The notes under the pieces: generated by a model
What the model was told of the DNA's origin: nothing
Seen by the model: only the letters and a program-made list of their open reading frames with translations
Database searches by the model: none
Shown here: positions 14,563 through 22,167 of the stretch, piece by piece
Position numbering within the stretch: position 1 is the stretch's first letter
How the letters are laid out: every line of letters starts with the position of its first letter
Translations under genes and position numbers: made by a program
Source: a virus
Length of the DNA stretch: 29,236 bases
IMG/VR virus record: IMGVR_UViG_3300021108_000009
Span: 1 to 29,236 of that record
Strand: one strand, 5' to 3'

Positions 14563-14960
14563 TTGGATTTACGGGTCATTCTGTCACCAAACCACCAGCC
14601 TACACAATTGAAGGCCGCGAATTGCACTTCGTCCACCATGTCGGCTTGTTCAAAAGCAGGAACGTTAAAGAAGACGATAGTGACAAGAATGAGGAGAAGA
14701 AGAGTGATGGCTGGGCGAAACAGGGTGAGAACATTCGCCGCCCACGAAGAGATAGAGGCCGGAGGTGTAGCCGCCTCTTGGCTAGCCGTAAACGCATCCC
14801 ATTTAGCCTTATCGCTGGCAATCTCGGCCATAGCCTTAGCTTTCTCTAGCTCACGCTTGTGCTCTTGGCCCGCTTTGTAGTTGTCAAAGAAGCCATTACC
14901 AATGCGGAGGAGAACACCGAGAGCACCACCACCTAGGGCATTTGTAAGAAGGTCGAGCAT
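14559..14960 (-). CDS. holin-like protein (GTA holin 3TM type) (133 aa)
   Basis: Residues 1-30 are Gly/Leu-rich (LTNALGGGALGVLLRIGNG), then a charged helical segment (EHKRELEKAKAMAEIASDKAKWDAF). After a Ser/Ala linker comes a membrane span at about 84-100 (AITLLLLILVTIVFFNV) and a C-terminal FAAFNCVGWWFGDRMTRK. The final WWFGDR with a preceding membrane span resembles the 'holin of 3TMs' family found in gene transfer agents and many phages. It is followed with ATGA overlap by a second small membrane protein, and both precede small genes rather than a recognisable endolysin. The family call is moderately confident; the lysis role follows from it. Confidence 0.6.
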   Translation of the reverse strand: MLDLLTNALGGGALGVLLRIGNGFFDNYKAGQEHKRELEKAKAMAEIASDKAKWDAFTASQEAATPPASISSWAANVLTLFRPAITLLLLILVTIVFFNVPAFEQADMVDEVQFAAFNCVGWWFGDRMTRKSK

Positions 14961-14962
14961 GG

Positions 14963-15493
14963 TTATACAGCTTTAGGGTTGGTGAGACGACGGAACAGAA
15001 AATAGGGTAGCCAAATCCACTTTGGTATAACGACTACTTTTACATTGGTATTCTGCACCACAGGCATCTCAGCGTCCCACAACTTCACGCGAATCGGCTC
15101 GCCATCCGGTGAGCAGCAGTTGAGCAGAGACACATTGCGTGTAGGAGCGCGGCCTTTAGTCCAGTAGTTGTCATATTGCCCTAGCTCAACCGTGCCCGAA
15201 ATGACGCAGTTATAGAGCTTCAGACCGTCAATGGCACCCTTCACCGTCACAGAGCCTTCGATGACGCAGGATTTGAAGGAATAGGCGTTGCCGCGCACGC
15301 AATCAATCGAGTCCTCACGGCTGGATGGAATCACTAGTCCAATAGCCGTTAGGTTGTCCACATTGGAGCACTTGAAAAGATCGTCCCATTGTTTGGGATC
15401 GCTTGGAGCTTGCCAGTCCTCAGACGTAACTAGCTTGCCGTTGTCTTGTGGGCCAACGTAAGAACGCCAATTAACGTCTTTGGTTCCGCTCAT
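14963..15493 (-). CDS. hypothetical protein with beta-helix-like repeats (176 aa)
   Basis: The middle part (about residues 60-125) shows successive short strands of the form S-C-V-I-E-G-S-V...Y-N-C-V-I-S-G-T-V-E-L-G-Q-Y-D-N-Y...S-L-L-N-C-C, as in right-handed parallel beta-helices. The tail carries a hydrophobic amphipathic stretch (VVVIPKWIWLPYFLFRRL) that could touch a membrane. Proteins with this layout occur between fibre and lysis genes in several phages without assigned function. It lies two bases before the holin-like gene and one base after the 47-residue gene, so it belongs to the same transcript. Confidence 0.5.
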   Translation of the reverse strand: MSGTKDVNWRSYVGPQDNGKLVTSEDWQAPSDPKQWDDLFKCSNVDNLTAIGLVIPSSREDSIDCVRGNAYSFKSCVIEGSVTVKGAIDGLKLYNCVISGTVELGQYDNYWTKGRAPTRNVSLLNCCSPDGEPIRVKLWDAEMPVVQNTNVKVVVIPKWIWLPYFLFRRLTNPKAV

Positions 15494-15494
15494 A

Positions 15495-15638
15495 TCACTC
15501 GGGCTTAGGAGCGTCTTTCGGCTTCAAGGCTTCAACGAGCACTTCCGCGCTTTTGCGGATGATTTCGTGTTGCTCGGCTGGCAGAGGAGCTAGGCGGGCG
15601 GCGGCGTATAGGTTATTGAGGGCTTGTTCGGTGTTCAT
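15495..15638 (-). CDS. small helical hypothetical protein (47 aa)
   Basis: A short gene filling the space between the fibre and the beta-helix gene. It starts MNTEQALNNLYAAARLAPL and ends AEVLVEALKPKDAPKPE. The product is helical and acidic/neutral, with no Cys and no membrane segment. The stop is one base before the next ATG, and the start is four bases after the fibre stop, which supports it being translated. No homologue is known to me; small helical proteins in this spot sometimes act as fibre-assembly helpers, but nothing here shows that. Confidence 0.6.
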   Translation of the reverse strand: MNTEQALNNLYAAARLAPLPAEQHEIIRKSAEVLVEALKPKDAPKPE

Positions 15639-15642
15639 GTTG

Positions 15643-18600
15643 TTATGCTTCTAGAGCAGCAAGACGTTGACGAACACTTTGCAATTCCGCAACTAGATTT
15701 GCGATGACTTCAGCGGAGCTGGCTTGCATGGATTGATACTTGGGTTTGCCTTCAGCATCTACCGCATCTTTTTCTCCAACAACAGATGAAGGACTTACCT
15801 CAGCAAATTCGTGAGCAATGAAACCAACACCCTTTTCTCCACTGTCCCAATCAAATGCGCGAGGCTTTAGAGCGTCGATAAACGTGCCGCTGCCAGTAAG
15901 GTCTTGTACGTTGGATTTGCGGCGATAGTCAGAGGTGCCGCCGTAAACAGTGACGGTATCGTTATGAGTGATTGTACCAACTACTGTTCCGTTGTAACTC
16001 AGGAATTGTATAGGAGAACCACCACCGCTGTTAGATGATTTTAGACGCGCACCATAATATGCGTTATTGTAAGTAACCTCAAGCAATCCAATACCAGAAC
16101 CGATGGCCGTTGCGCTACCAATCTTTACGAAATTGCCGCCGCCACTCGTGGCTAGTTCTGCATTTGTGGTGCTAGTTACCGTACCCGTCACCGCGAGTCC
16201 GGTGGAGGAAAAACGTCCGCGCTCAGAACCGCCGACGTTAAATGCTAGGAGGTTATTGCCCCAAATAATTTCTTCTTGTACGCCAGATGCTCCGTCATTT
16301 TGGTCAATAGAGCGGCGGATGCGATAGGACGATGTTTCCCAATTTCCGCCGCCCGATCCTGTGGTGTCTCGCACATTAACGATTCGCAAACCGTCTGCGT
16401 TGGAACTACGCGCATCGGCAAAATATGCCATGTTAACGTAATCACCCGCAGTAAGCCCGACAACTGGCGTTTGAGAAATCAAGCCATACGCTGTCGAGGA
16501 TGAGGAGACGATTCCCAGTTTTGCGGAAGGACTCGTCGTCCCAATGCCGACGTTGCCTGAGGAGTTGATGGACATACGGATGGCACTAGCCGTGGCATCC
16601 CAGAACACCAAAGAACCAGATGGGCCACCTATGCCATCTCCAATACGCCATGATCTTCCGCTGGTGCCAGTATTCGTAAGAGTTATATCACCGCCATTGC
16701 TTAAATAGTCTCCACTTGCTTGTAGGCGAGTTGCGCTCGAAGTGCCAGTAACAGCGAGGCCGGTGCCGCTTATCTTGGCAATGCCAGCACCACCTGCGCC
16801 AATCCAAGTAGAACCGGAAATGCTACCAACTATAAAATCGTAAGCACCAGTTCCGCTTAACAAAGTTCCTCCAGACGAACCCTCTATACCAACTCGCCCA
16901 TATTGGGCGCCGCCGTTTGATTCGTAAGTGCCATAAGCAAACCCTGTCCCAGCACCAGTTGTCCCAACAAATGCTTTAATGTTATTAGCGGTTGCTGTGA
17001 TGGTAGAGTTGGTATTTAACGCGGCAGTTAACGTTGTTATGCCGCTCGCGCTCAACGCGCCTATAACAGCAAGCCCAGTTGCGGAAAACGTGCCTCGTGC
17101 AGTACCGCCAATACTGGCAATAAGTTGATTTGCAGAAGCACCAGCACCACTTCCATAAACTTGCCATGACGTAGCAAACGAATCACTAGAAACTCCGAGC
17201 GAGTATCCAGCATTTGGCCCAGAAAAATTAGTGCTAGTTGAAATTTGACCACTCGCGCTCAACGTCGTAAACGCGCCCGCCGATCCAAGCAATGCTGGTG
17301 CGCCAGTTGAGCCAGTGTTGACCGCCAAAGCCGTAGCGATGCCCGTGCCGAGACCCGAGACGCCTGTGCTGATGGGCAGACCACTGCAGCTCGATAGCGT
17401 GCCGCTGGAGGGCGTGCCGAGGATGGGCGTGGTCAGCGTTGGACTCGTGAGCGTCTTGTTCGTGAGCGTATCCGTCGTCGCCTTACCGACTAGTGTATCC
17501 GTCGCATCTGGCAGCGAGATCGTGCGGTCAACGGTCTGCGTGCTAGATAGCATCGTGCGCGTACTCGTCGTGCCGCCACTAGCATTAAACATGAGCCGCT
17601 TGGTTTCGTCCACACCGTCTGTGACGTTAACATATCCGCTCGCGCCTTTGGCGACTAAGTGCAGTCCAACAGACGCATCGCCACCTGTTGCCCTAATATG
17701 CACAGGGTTTCCTGTTGCGGCATTCTCAATCGAAATCTCGTTTACCGCGCTGGCAATCGACGCCAGTTTTAGCGTCTCGTTGCCGCTCGCGTCGTTGATC
17801 TGCGCGATGACTGGCGTGACTAGGGTTGGGCTAGTTGCAAACACCGCCGCGCCACTACCTGTTTCATCTGTGAGCGCAGCCGAGAGATTGGCCGACGAAA
17901 ACGAACCGAGTGAGGTGGCGTTGCCGATCGAGGTGATTGCGCCAGTGAGATTGGCATTGGTGACCACCGTAGCCGCAAATGAGCCTGTACCGCTACCCGT
18001 GACGCCGCCCGTAAGGGTGATGGTCTGGTCGCCTGTGTTCGTACCGCTAGACGTTCCGCTAATTGAACTAGTGCCTGTGACTGCAAGGGTGGGTGTTGCG
18101 CTACCTGATAGCACTACGGAATTTACAGAACTAGGCGTAATTGCGCCAAGAGTAAGGCTAATGTCAGGGGTGCTAGTAGGATTTGTTACCGTACCGCTGA
18201 CGCCGTTAGCCGTAGTGACGGAAACGCTTGTCACTGATCCTCCGGCTGAAGTTGAAGCAAGCGTCCCGGAAGAAAAACTAAGACCGCTGCCAACTGTTAC
18301 GTTGCTAAAACCACCCGCATTGTTGCCGTAAAGAATTGCAGTTCCAGAAGTAGGTGGAGCGTAGTCAGTGCCAGAAACCGCAATCGTAGGAACGCCCGTA
18401 GTGGTTGTGTTTTTAAGAAGACCTGTGGTTAATCCAGCAAGAGAAGTACCGTTGATTTTGGTGACTGAGGCTGTTAGAACTCCAGTGCTACCCGCAGCAG
18501 TTACGTCACCCGTAATCGAGATGGTCTGGTCGCCCGTATTTGTCCCGCTGAGATTGCTACCCGTCACAGAACCACTCGCAGCAACGCTAGTCGGAGTAAT

Positions 18601-19410
18601 TGCTCCAAGCGTCAGACTAATAGCTGGAGTCGTGGTTGAAGTTGCAACCGTTCCAGACACGCCGTTAGCGGTGCTAACAGAAACCGATGTGACTGTGCCT
18701 CCAGCATCAGCGACAAAGCTAACATTCGTGCCGTCGCTTTGTAGATTCTTGCCGCTTGCACCAGCTTGACTTGGGAGCAAAGCATTAAGCGCAGCTTGCG
18801 CCGTGATTTGGCCTGTGCCGCCTTTTGCAATTGTGACTGTATCCGAAAGAGTAGAACCAGCAGCCGTTACCGTGATTGCAGCCGTTCCGTCAAAGCTCAC
18901 ACCGTTGATAGCGCGTGCGGTTTGTAACGCAGTAGCCGTTGCTGAATTGCCTGTAATATTCGTTTGATCGCCTGTATTAGTGCCGCTAAGATTGGAGCCA
19001 GTCACTGCGCCAGTAGCCGCAATAGTGCTGCTTGCCGTAACGGTCGTGAACGCACCCGTAGAGGGGCTAGAAGCCCCAATGGCTGTGTTTGTAAGGCCAA
19101 CCGACGAATAGTCCGTGCTAGCCCCAACAACAGCCCCAGTGCGTCCAAACACGCTAGAAACAGCGTCTGTAAGGTCAACCTTTTCCCAGGCCGTACCATT
19201 GCTGATAATCCAGTCGCCCACCGCAAAGCTAATAGTAAACTGTGTGCCAGCCGCGCTAACAACGTAATAGTCACCCTTACTTATAGCCGCAGGAGGGTTT
19301 GTTAGCGTAGGAGAGTTAGCAGCCGCATCCCATGTCCCTTTGTAATTAACCTGTCCGGCAGTTAAAAGGGGCGGAGAATAGTTGGTGATTTGGTCGAATA
19401 AGCCGGACAT
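15643..19410 (-). CDS. tail fibre with C-terminal S74 intramolecular chaperone (1255 aa)
   Basis: The start is set at 19410 (MSGLFDQITNYSPPLL), one base after the stop of the previous gene; an in-frame ATG at 19464 would overlap that gene. The body is Ser/Thr/Gly-rich with typical fibre motifs: SGTNTGDQT three times, ARAINGVSFDGTAAITVT, and TVTSVSVSTANGVSGTV repeated. The last about 95 residues are a peptidase S74 chaperone: SDYRRKSNVQDL (cleavage Ser and Lys), ALKPRAFDWDSG, GVGFIAHEFAEVSP, KYQSM, then a heptad coil (EVIANLVAELQSVRQRLAALE). This domain trimerises the fibre and cuts itself off. The fibre is the likely receptor-binding protein. Upstream of S74, several GLAVTGT/SSATRLQASGD-type units repeat. 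Confidence 0.9.
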   Translation of the reverse strand: MSGLFDQITNYSPPLLTAGQVNYKGTWDAAANSPTLTNPPAAISKGDYYVVSAAGTQFTISFAVGDWIISNGTAWEKVDLTDAVSSVFGRTGAVVGASTDYSSVGLTNTAIGASSPSTGAFTTVTASSTIAATGAVTGSNLSGTNTGDQTNITGNSATATALQTARAINGVSFDGTAAITVTAAGSTLSDTVTIAKGGTGQITAQAALNALLPSQAGASGKNLQSDGTNVSFVADAGGTVTSVSVSTANGVSGTVATSTTTPAISLTLGAITPTSVAASGSVTGSNLSGTNTGDQTISITGDVTAAGSTGVLTASVTKINGTSLAGLTTGLLKNTTTTGVPTIAVSGTDYAPPTSGTAILYGNNAGGFSNVTVGSGLSFSSGTLASTSAGGSVTSVSVTTANGVSGTVTNPTSTPDISLTLGAITPSSVNSVVLSGSATPTLAVTGTSSISGTSSGTNTGDQTITLTGGVTGSGTGSFAATVVTNANLTGAITSIGNATSLGSFSSANLSAALTDETGSGAAVFATSPTLVTPVIAQINDASGNETLKLASIASAVNEISIENAATGNPVHIRATGGDASVGLHLVAKGASGYVNVTDGVDETKRLMFNASGGTTSTRTMLSSTQTVDRTISLPDATDTLVGKATTDTLTNKTLTSPTLTTPILGTPSSGTLSSCSGLPISTGVSGLGTGIATALAVNTGSTGAPALLGSAGAFTTLSASGQISTSTNFSGPNAGYSLGVSSDSFATSWQVYGSGAGASANQLIASIGGTARGTFSATGLAVIGALSASGITTLTAALNTNSTITATANNIKAFVGTTGAGTGFAYGTYESNGGAQYGRVGIEGSSGGTLLSGTGAYDFIVGSISGSTWIGAGGAGIAKISGTGLAVTGTSSATRLQASGDYLSNGGDITLTNTGTSGRSWRIGDGIGGPSGSLVFWDATASAIRMSINSSGNVGIGTTSPSAKLGIVSSSSTAYGLISQTPVVGLTAGDYVNMAYFADARSSNADGLRIVNVRDTTGSGGGNWETSSYRIRRSIDQNDGASGVQEEIIWGNNLLAFNVGGSERGRFSSTGLAVTGTVTSTTNAELATSGGGNFVKIGSATAIGSGIGLLEVTYNNAYYGARLKSSNSGGGSPIQFLSYNGTVVGTITHNDTVTVYGGTSDYRRKSNVQDLTGSGTFIDALKPRAFDWDSGEKGVGFIAHEFAEVSPSSVVGEKDAVDAEGKPKYQSMQASSAEVIANLVAELQSVRQRLAALEA

Positions 19411-19411
19411 T

Positions 19412-19732
19412 TTAGAGGTAGTTGAGTTCGCTAATCGTGAAGACGCCAGAACCGCTGACAGCAATTACTTTGGTGGATTCAGCCCATGTACGGCTCCAAA
19501 TGCCGCTATTACCATCCTTGATGATGTGACCATCAGAAGCAGTGGGGGTTGTACCATCAATGGTAAAACGCATATCCGCGCCAGCTAACGTCCAATAGAC
19601 ATGGCTTGTGTTAGCAGCTAGGGCCGCGCCAATGAAGTTGGCCGCCGCAGAGGAAACGGTGAGGTTGCGATGGGTTGTGCCAGACTGAGCAATCACCTGC
19701 ATCGGGCCATTAACTACTTTTGCGTTAGACAT
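19412..19732 (-). CDS. small virion protein, paralogue of its neighbour (106 aa)
   Basis: A 106-residue beta-rich protein. It shares with the next gene upstream the pattern V-x-F-T-I-D-G-T-T-P-T-A-S-D-G-H-I-I (residues about 54-73 here) and a following W-S-R-T/W-S-K-D with a C-terminal VTIS/FTIS strand. The two are adjacent and of nearly equal length, so they are probably a tandem duplication. The DGTTPTAS-GH motif recurs in phage head and tail decoration proteins. A capsid decoration or tail-adaptor role is likely. The stop lies one base before the fibre start. Confidence 0.65.
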   Translation of the reverse strand: MSNAKVVNGPMQVIAQSGTTHRNLTVSSAAANFIGAALAANTSHVYWTLAGADMRFTIDGTTPTASDGHIIKDGNSGIWSRTWAESTKVIAVSGSGVFTISELNYL

Positions 19733-19733
19733 A

Positions 19734-20045
19734 TTAGTTGGTAAATTGACTGATGGTTACTTGGGCGGAAGTAGCCGCATGGCGTAGGAGCTTGGCCGCA
19801 ATAGCAGCATCCTTGCTCCACCAGCCATACCAAGCATTAGGAAGGACATGACCATTGGACGCCGTTGGCGTCGTGCCGTCAAAGGTGACAATAATCGAAG
19901 CGGCGTGCACCGTGACAAAGAACGCATTGGTCTTGAAGTCAAAGGTGGCTGGGTCAAATTGTACGGCTGTTGCGCCTACTGTCAGATTCTGACCAGCGGC
20001 TGTACCATTGGGTTTAGGATAGAGATTAACAACAAAGCTATTCAT
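19734..20045 (-). CDS. small virion protein, paralogue of its neighbour (103 aa)
   Basis: A 103-residue protein with N-terminal MNSFVVNLYPKPNGTAAGQ and a core V-T-F-D-G-T-T-P-T-A-S-N-G-H-V-L followed by WYGWWSKDAAIAAKL and a final AQVTISQF strand. The core and the order of elements match the protein at 19412-19732. Its ATG overlaps the last codons of the adaptor-like gene (4-base overlap), and one base separates its stop from the paralogue's ATG. Role as for the paralogue: probable small structural protein, unproven. Confidence 0.65.
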   Translation of the reverse strand: MNSFVVNLYPKPNGTAAGQNLTVGATAVQFDPATFDFKTNAFFVTVHAASIIVTFDGTTPTASNGHVLPNAWYGWWSKDAAIAAKLLRHAATSAQVTISQFTN

Positions 20046-20815
20046 CGGCGGAAGGAGCGGGAATTATGGGTTGAGATACGATGGGCCATCATACCAGTTG
20101 CGCGGGAAACATCAGTCTTTTGAAGTTGGTCATCAAGAATGCCTTTTGCGATGTTTTCTTCCGCAATTGCTTTCTCGTTTTGACCATCTTGACGCAGATA
20201 ATCAGCATAAACAGCATGAGCCAAATGGTCAAGAAATTCGTATGGGATTGTGGTGCTTGAATTGGTATATGGGCCATCCCACACCATCTTGTAGGTAACG
20301 TAGGTTCCAGTAGAAGGAGCTGTATCACCCACTAGGTGAGCACCTTCAGCATTGACATAATACTCAAGTTCTGGAGCAGAATAGAGATAGAACGGCTGGT
20401 AGGTCTTGTGTATGCGAAGAAACGTATCAATGTCTGATTTGCCAGCTTGTGTAAATGGAACGATGTTGCTGTTAAGCGTAGCTGTTCCACTGCCCGTGCC
20501 AACACCCGTAGCAACAAAGACTACGCCCACCGTGTTAGCCGAAGCTCCAATAGACACAAAGTTAGTGCTGCCTACGACAAGAATGGTGTAAGTTGTTCCT
20601 ACAACAAACGATCCAGCATTAACGGTAGTAGTGCTTAGGTTGCGAAGTTCACCAGCAACGAGGTAGCGCGGCCAATAGTCTGTAGCCTCATACGCCATGT
20701 TAGCTCGACGATTGAGCAAATGGACAAAGTAGATGAGTTGATCGGCGCTTGGGGTAAATACGCCAGACAGCCCCTTAACCCTGTTGAGAAATTCTGTATA
20801 TGTTGCGTTAGCCAT
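20042..20815 (-). CDS. head-tail adaptor-like protein with inserted beta module (257 aa)
   Basis: The N-terminus (residues 1-60: TYTEFLNRVKGLSGVFTPSADQLIYFVHLLNRRANMAYE) and the C-terminal 130 residues form a helical protein of the adaptor or tail-connector type, placed after the capsid as in podovirus-like modules. Between them, residues 64-113 are a foreign-looking Gly/Thr/Val-rich module (AGSFVVGTTYTILVVGST...VGVVFVATGVGTGSGTA). This short module recurs in fibre and other structural proteins of many phages. The last part (HLAHAVYADYLRQDGQNEKAIAEE) has the Y-AD-LR-DGQ-EKA pattern of adaptors. The assignment is by position and build, not by a unique motif. Confidence 0.55.
   Translation of the reverse strand: MANATYTEFLNRVKGLSGVFTPSADQLIYFVHLLNRRANMAYEATDYWPRYLVAGELRNLSTTTVNAGSFVVGTTYTILVVGSTNFVSIGASANTVGVVFVATGVGTGSGTATLNSNIVPFTQAGKSDIDTFLRIHKTYQPFYLYSAPELEYYVNAEGAHLVGDTAPSTGTYVTYKMVWDGPYTNSSTTIPYEFLDHLAHAVYADYLRQDGQNEKAIAEENIAKGILDDQLQKTDVSRATGMMAHRISTHNSRSFRR
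20477..20626 (-). other. inserted AGSFVVGTTYTI-type module within adaptor-like gene
   Basis: This covers residues 64-113 of the adaptor-like protein. The segment is Gly/Thr/Val-rich and beta-like, while the flanking parts are helical and aromatic. The text follows a module recognised in many phage structural proteins: AGSF-V-GTTYTI, V-G-T-x-F-x-x-I-G-A, N-T-x-G-V-x-F-x-A-T-G-x-G-x-G-T-G-T-A. The DNA stays in frame at both ends, so it reads as a domain insertion. Confidence 0.6.
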
Positions 20816-21126
20816 TAGATTTTATTGGGACTGAGATGAGGAAAGCGTTTCTGATAGTCTTTCATGAAGCCACGATCACGCATGGCCTCTGCGCCGTATT
20901 TATTACGCATATTGAACCACTCCCATGCTGGGGTGACAGCTACACAACGAAGGCTCTTAAACCCGTCTTTCTGGGCGGTTTTGATCTTGTCAGCGTGCTG
21001 GGCGCAAATCTTCTCGCGCTCGTTCTCCCACGCTTCCTTCAATTTAACGCCATAACGCAGCTCATTCAACAATGCTCGGTCGGCATCGCCGTTAGAACTC
21101 CGAGGCAATTTGGTAATAATTTCCAT
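20815..21126 (-). CDS. hypothetical protein after major capsid gene (103 aa)
   Basis: A 103-residue charged, helical protein (ALLNELRYGVKLKEAWENEREKI, HADKIKTAQKDGFKSLRCVAV, AWEWFNMRNKYGAEAMRDRGFMKDYQKRFP). The pattern AVTPAWEWFNMRNKYG...D..F..D..KRFP is familiar from a small protein encoded beside the capsid in many phages with SU10-like capsids, function unknown. It is separated from the capsid gene by a terminator that carries a promoter motif in its loop, so it may be expressed separately. The U-run of that terminator ends at its ATG. Confidence 0.6.
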   Translation of the reverse strand: MEIITKLPRSSNGDADRALLNELRYGVKLKEAWENEREKICAQHADKIKTAQKDGFKSLRCVAVTPAWEWFNMRNKYGAEAMRDRGFMKDYQKRFPHLSPNKI

Positions 21127-21162
21127 AAAAAAGGCTTGCGCGGATTATACCACACAAGCCTT
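21127..21162 (-). terminator. rho-independent terminator after major capsid gene, with extended -10 in its loop
   Basis: On the - strand AAGGCTTG (21162-21155) pairs perfectly with CAAGCCTT (21138-21131); TTTT follows and merges with the last two stem Ts into a run of six ending at the ATG at 21126. The 16-base loop contains GTGGTATAAT (21153-21144), a perfect TGnTATAAT element. At 17 bases upstream is TAGACC, four of six bases of a -35 box. The capsid mRNA would stop here and a new transcript start in the same 36 bases. Confidence 0.75.
21144..21153 (-). promoter_or_regulatory. extended -10 promoter motif GTGGTATAAT
   Basis: A perfect TGnTATAAT element inside the loop of the capsid-gene terminator, 17 bases before the ATG of the 103-residue gene. 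It is the strongest copy of the GTGNTANNAT set, with a partial -35 (TAGACC) at the ideal 17-base spacing. Confidence 0.65.
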
Positions 21163-21184
21163 GGGGGGTCTAGCTAACTACCAA

Positions 21185-22162
21185 TTAGGCAATCGCTGTG
21201 ATCTTGCCGTGGGCAAGGGGCGAGTAAACCTGGAGGGTGAGCGCAGCGTCAATGAAGCCACGTTCGCCACCACCTTGATTTGGCAGACGGGTGCTACCGA
21301 TGCTCATCAGCTCGGCAATACCGATGTAGTCTGGATTGATCAAGTAACCAGTTGTCGCCGAAGGCATACAAGCTGGATTGCCGTTGATGACGGTGATAAG
21401 ACCGAAATCGCTGTCATAGGTGTTGACCGAGAGGGTAATCTCTTTGTCGGTCGCCATCTGGTTGACGTGGAACACGTTCTCGCTGGAGTTGCCGTCAGAA
21501 CGGGCAAAGCCAGAGATGGTGCGACGGAGGGTCGTACCAGCAACGAGGGTGAGGGCGTCCACTGTGCCTGTCTGCGAGAAGATGGAGGCAACGAGGCCGT
21601 TGAACACGGACTCAGTGAGGGCTGTGCCGCTACCATTGATCGACGCAGCAGGTGTGCGATAGGTCGAGGGAACATCAGATGGGCCAGCGCTATCGAGCCA
21701 GTCGCCAAGACCACGGAGGGCGTAGGCGGTTGTGCTGCCATCTTCCACGGCGCGGTCTTGCGTACCAGCAACGGTCGCTTCGATGTCGCGCTTCATTTCG
21801 CGGATGGCTTTCGCCTCGGCTTCAGCAATTTTGGCTGGGCCAACGGACTCAACGGCGTCCTGCAGTTGGCTGACCATGTAGTTCTTCTGGAACAACTGGA
21901 CATAATTGCCAAGACGGGCGCGGCCAGAGAACTTGTCCACGAAGGACGAGATGTCTTGACCTTCACGAACGCCAGCAGTCACTGGAGTAGCGAGGGTATC
22001 GACTGTCCATTCATTGAATGTAGCAGTGGCTTTGCTCTTTTTGGCGAGCGATGTGATGGGTGTCTCTTCTGGCGCGAGGATCGTCAGAACGTCTGTGAGG
22101 TCTTCGCGGTTAGAAACAGCGGAACCTGGATTTGTTGTCGAATAGGTGTTTGAAAAGGCCAT
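21185..22162 (-). CDS. major capsid protein, SU10/DUF5309 type (325 aa)
   Basis: An HK97-fold capsid protein of the SU10-like (DUF5309) family. Visible family text: NREDLTDVLTILAPEETPITSLAKKSKATATFNEWTVD (N-terminal arm), RARLGNYVQLFQKNYMVSQLQDAVE (E-loop and spine region), AEAKAIREMKRDIEATVAGTQD (spine helix), and a C-terminal FGLITVINGN and GYLINPDYIGI. Length about 325 fits the family. It follows the scaffold by five bases and is followed by its own terminator, suggesting the high output needed for a capsid protein. No clear Shine-Dalgarno is seen; the leader is A/T-rich. Confidence 0.85.
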   Translation of the reverse strand: MAFSNTYSTTNPGSAVSNREDLTDVLTILAPEETPITSLAKKSKATATFNEWTVDTLATPVTAGVREGQDISSFVDKFSGRARLGNYVQLFQKNYMVSQLQDAVESVGPAKIAEAEAKAIREMKRDIEATVAGTQDRAVEDGSTTAYALRGLGDWLDSAGPSDVPSTYRTPAASINGSGTALTESVFNGLVASIFSQTGTVDALTLVAGTTLRRTISGFARSDGNSSENVFHVNQMATDKEITLSVNTYDSDFGLITVINGNPACMPSATTGYLINPDYIGIAELMSIGSTRLPNQGGGERGFIDAALTLQVYSPLAHGKITAIA

Positions 22163-22167
22163 GATAA

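Noticed and set aside
17315-18331. Long + strand open frame (338 codons) opposite the fibre gene
   Set aside because: It is a by-product of the low-complexity Thr/Ser/Gly coding on the other strand (Val/Pro/Leu-rich text), and the - strand fibre has clear domains.
19411-19464. Earlier start for the fibre at 19464
   Set aside because: It would overlap the previous gene by 53 bases; the ATG at 19410 lies one base after that gene's stop and begins a typical fibre N-terminus.
21110-22153. Long + strand open frame (347 codons) opposite the major capsid gene
   Set aside because: Antisense shadow of a clearly identified capsid gene in the late block; no motifs.
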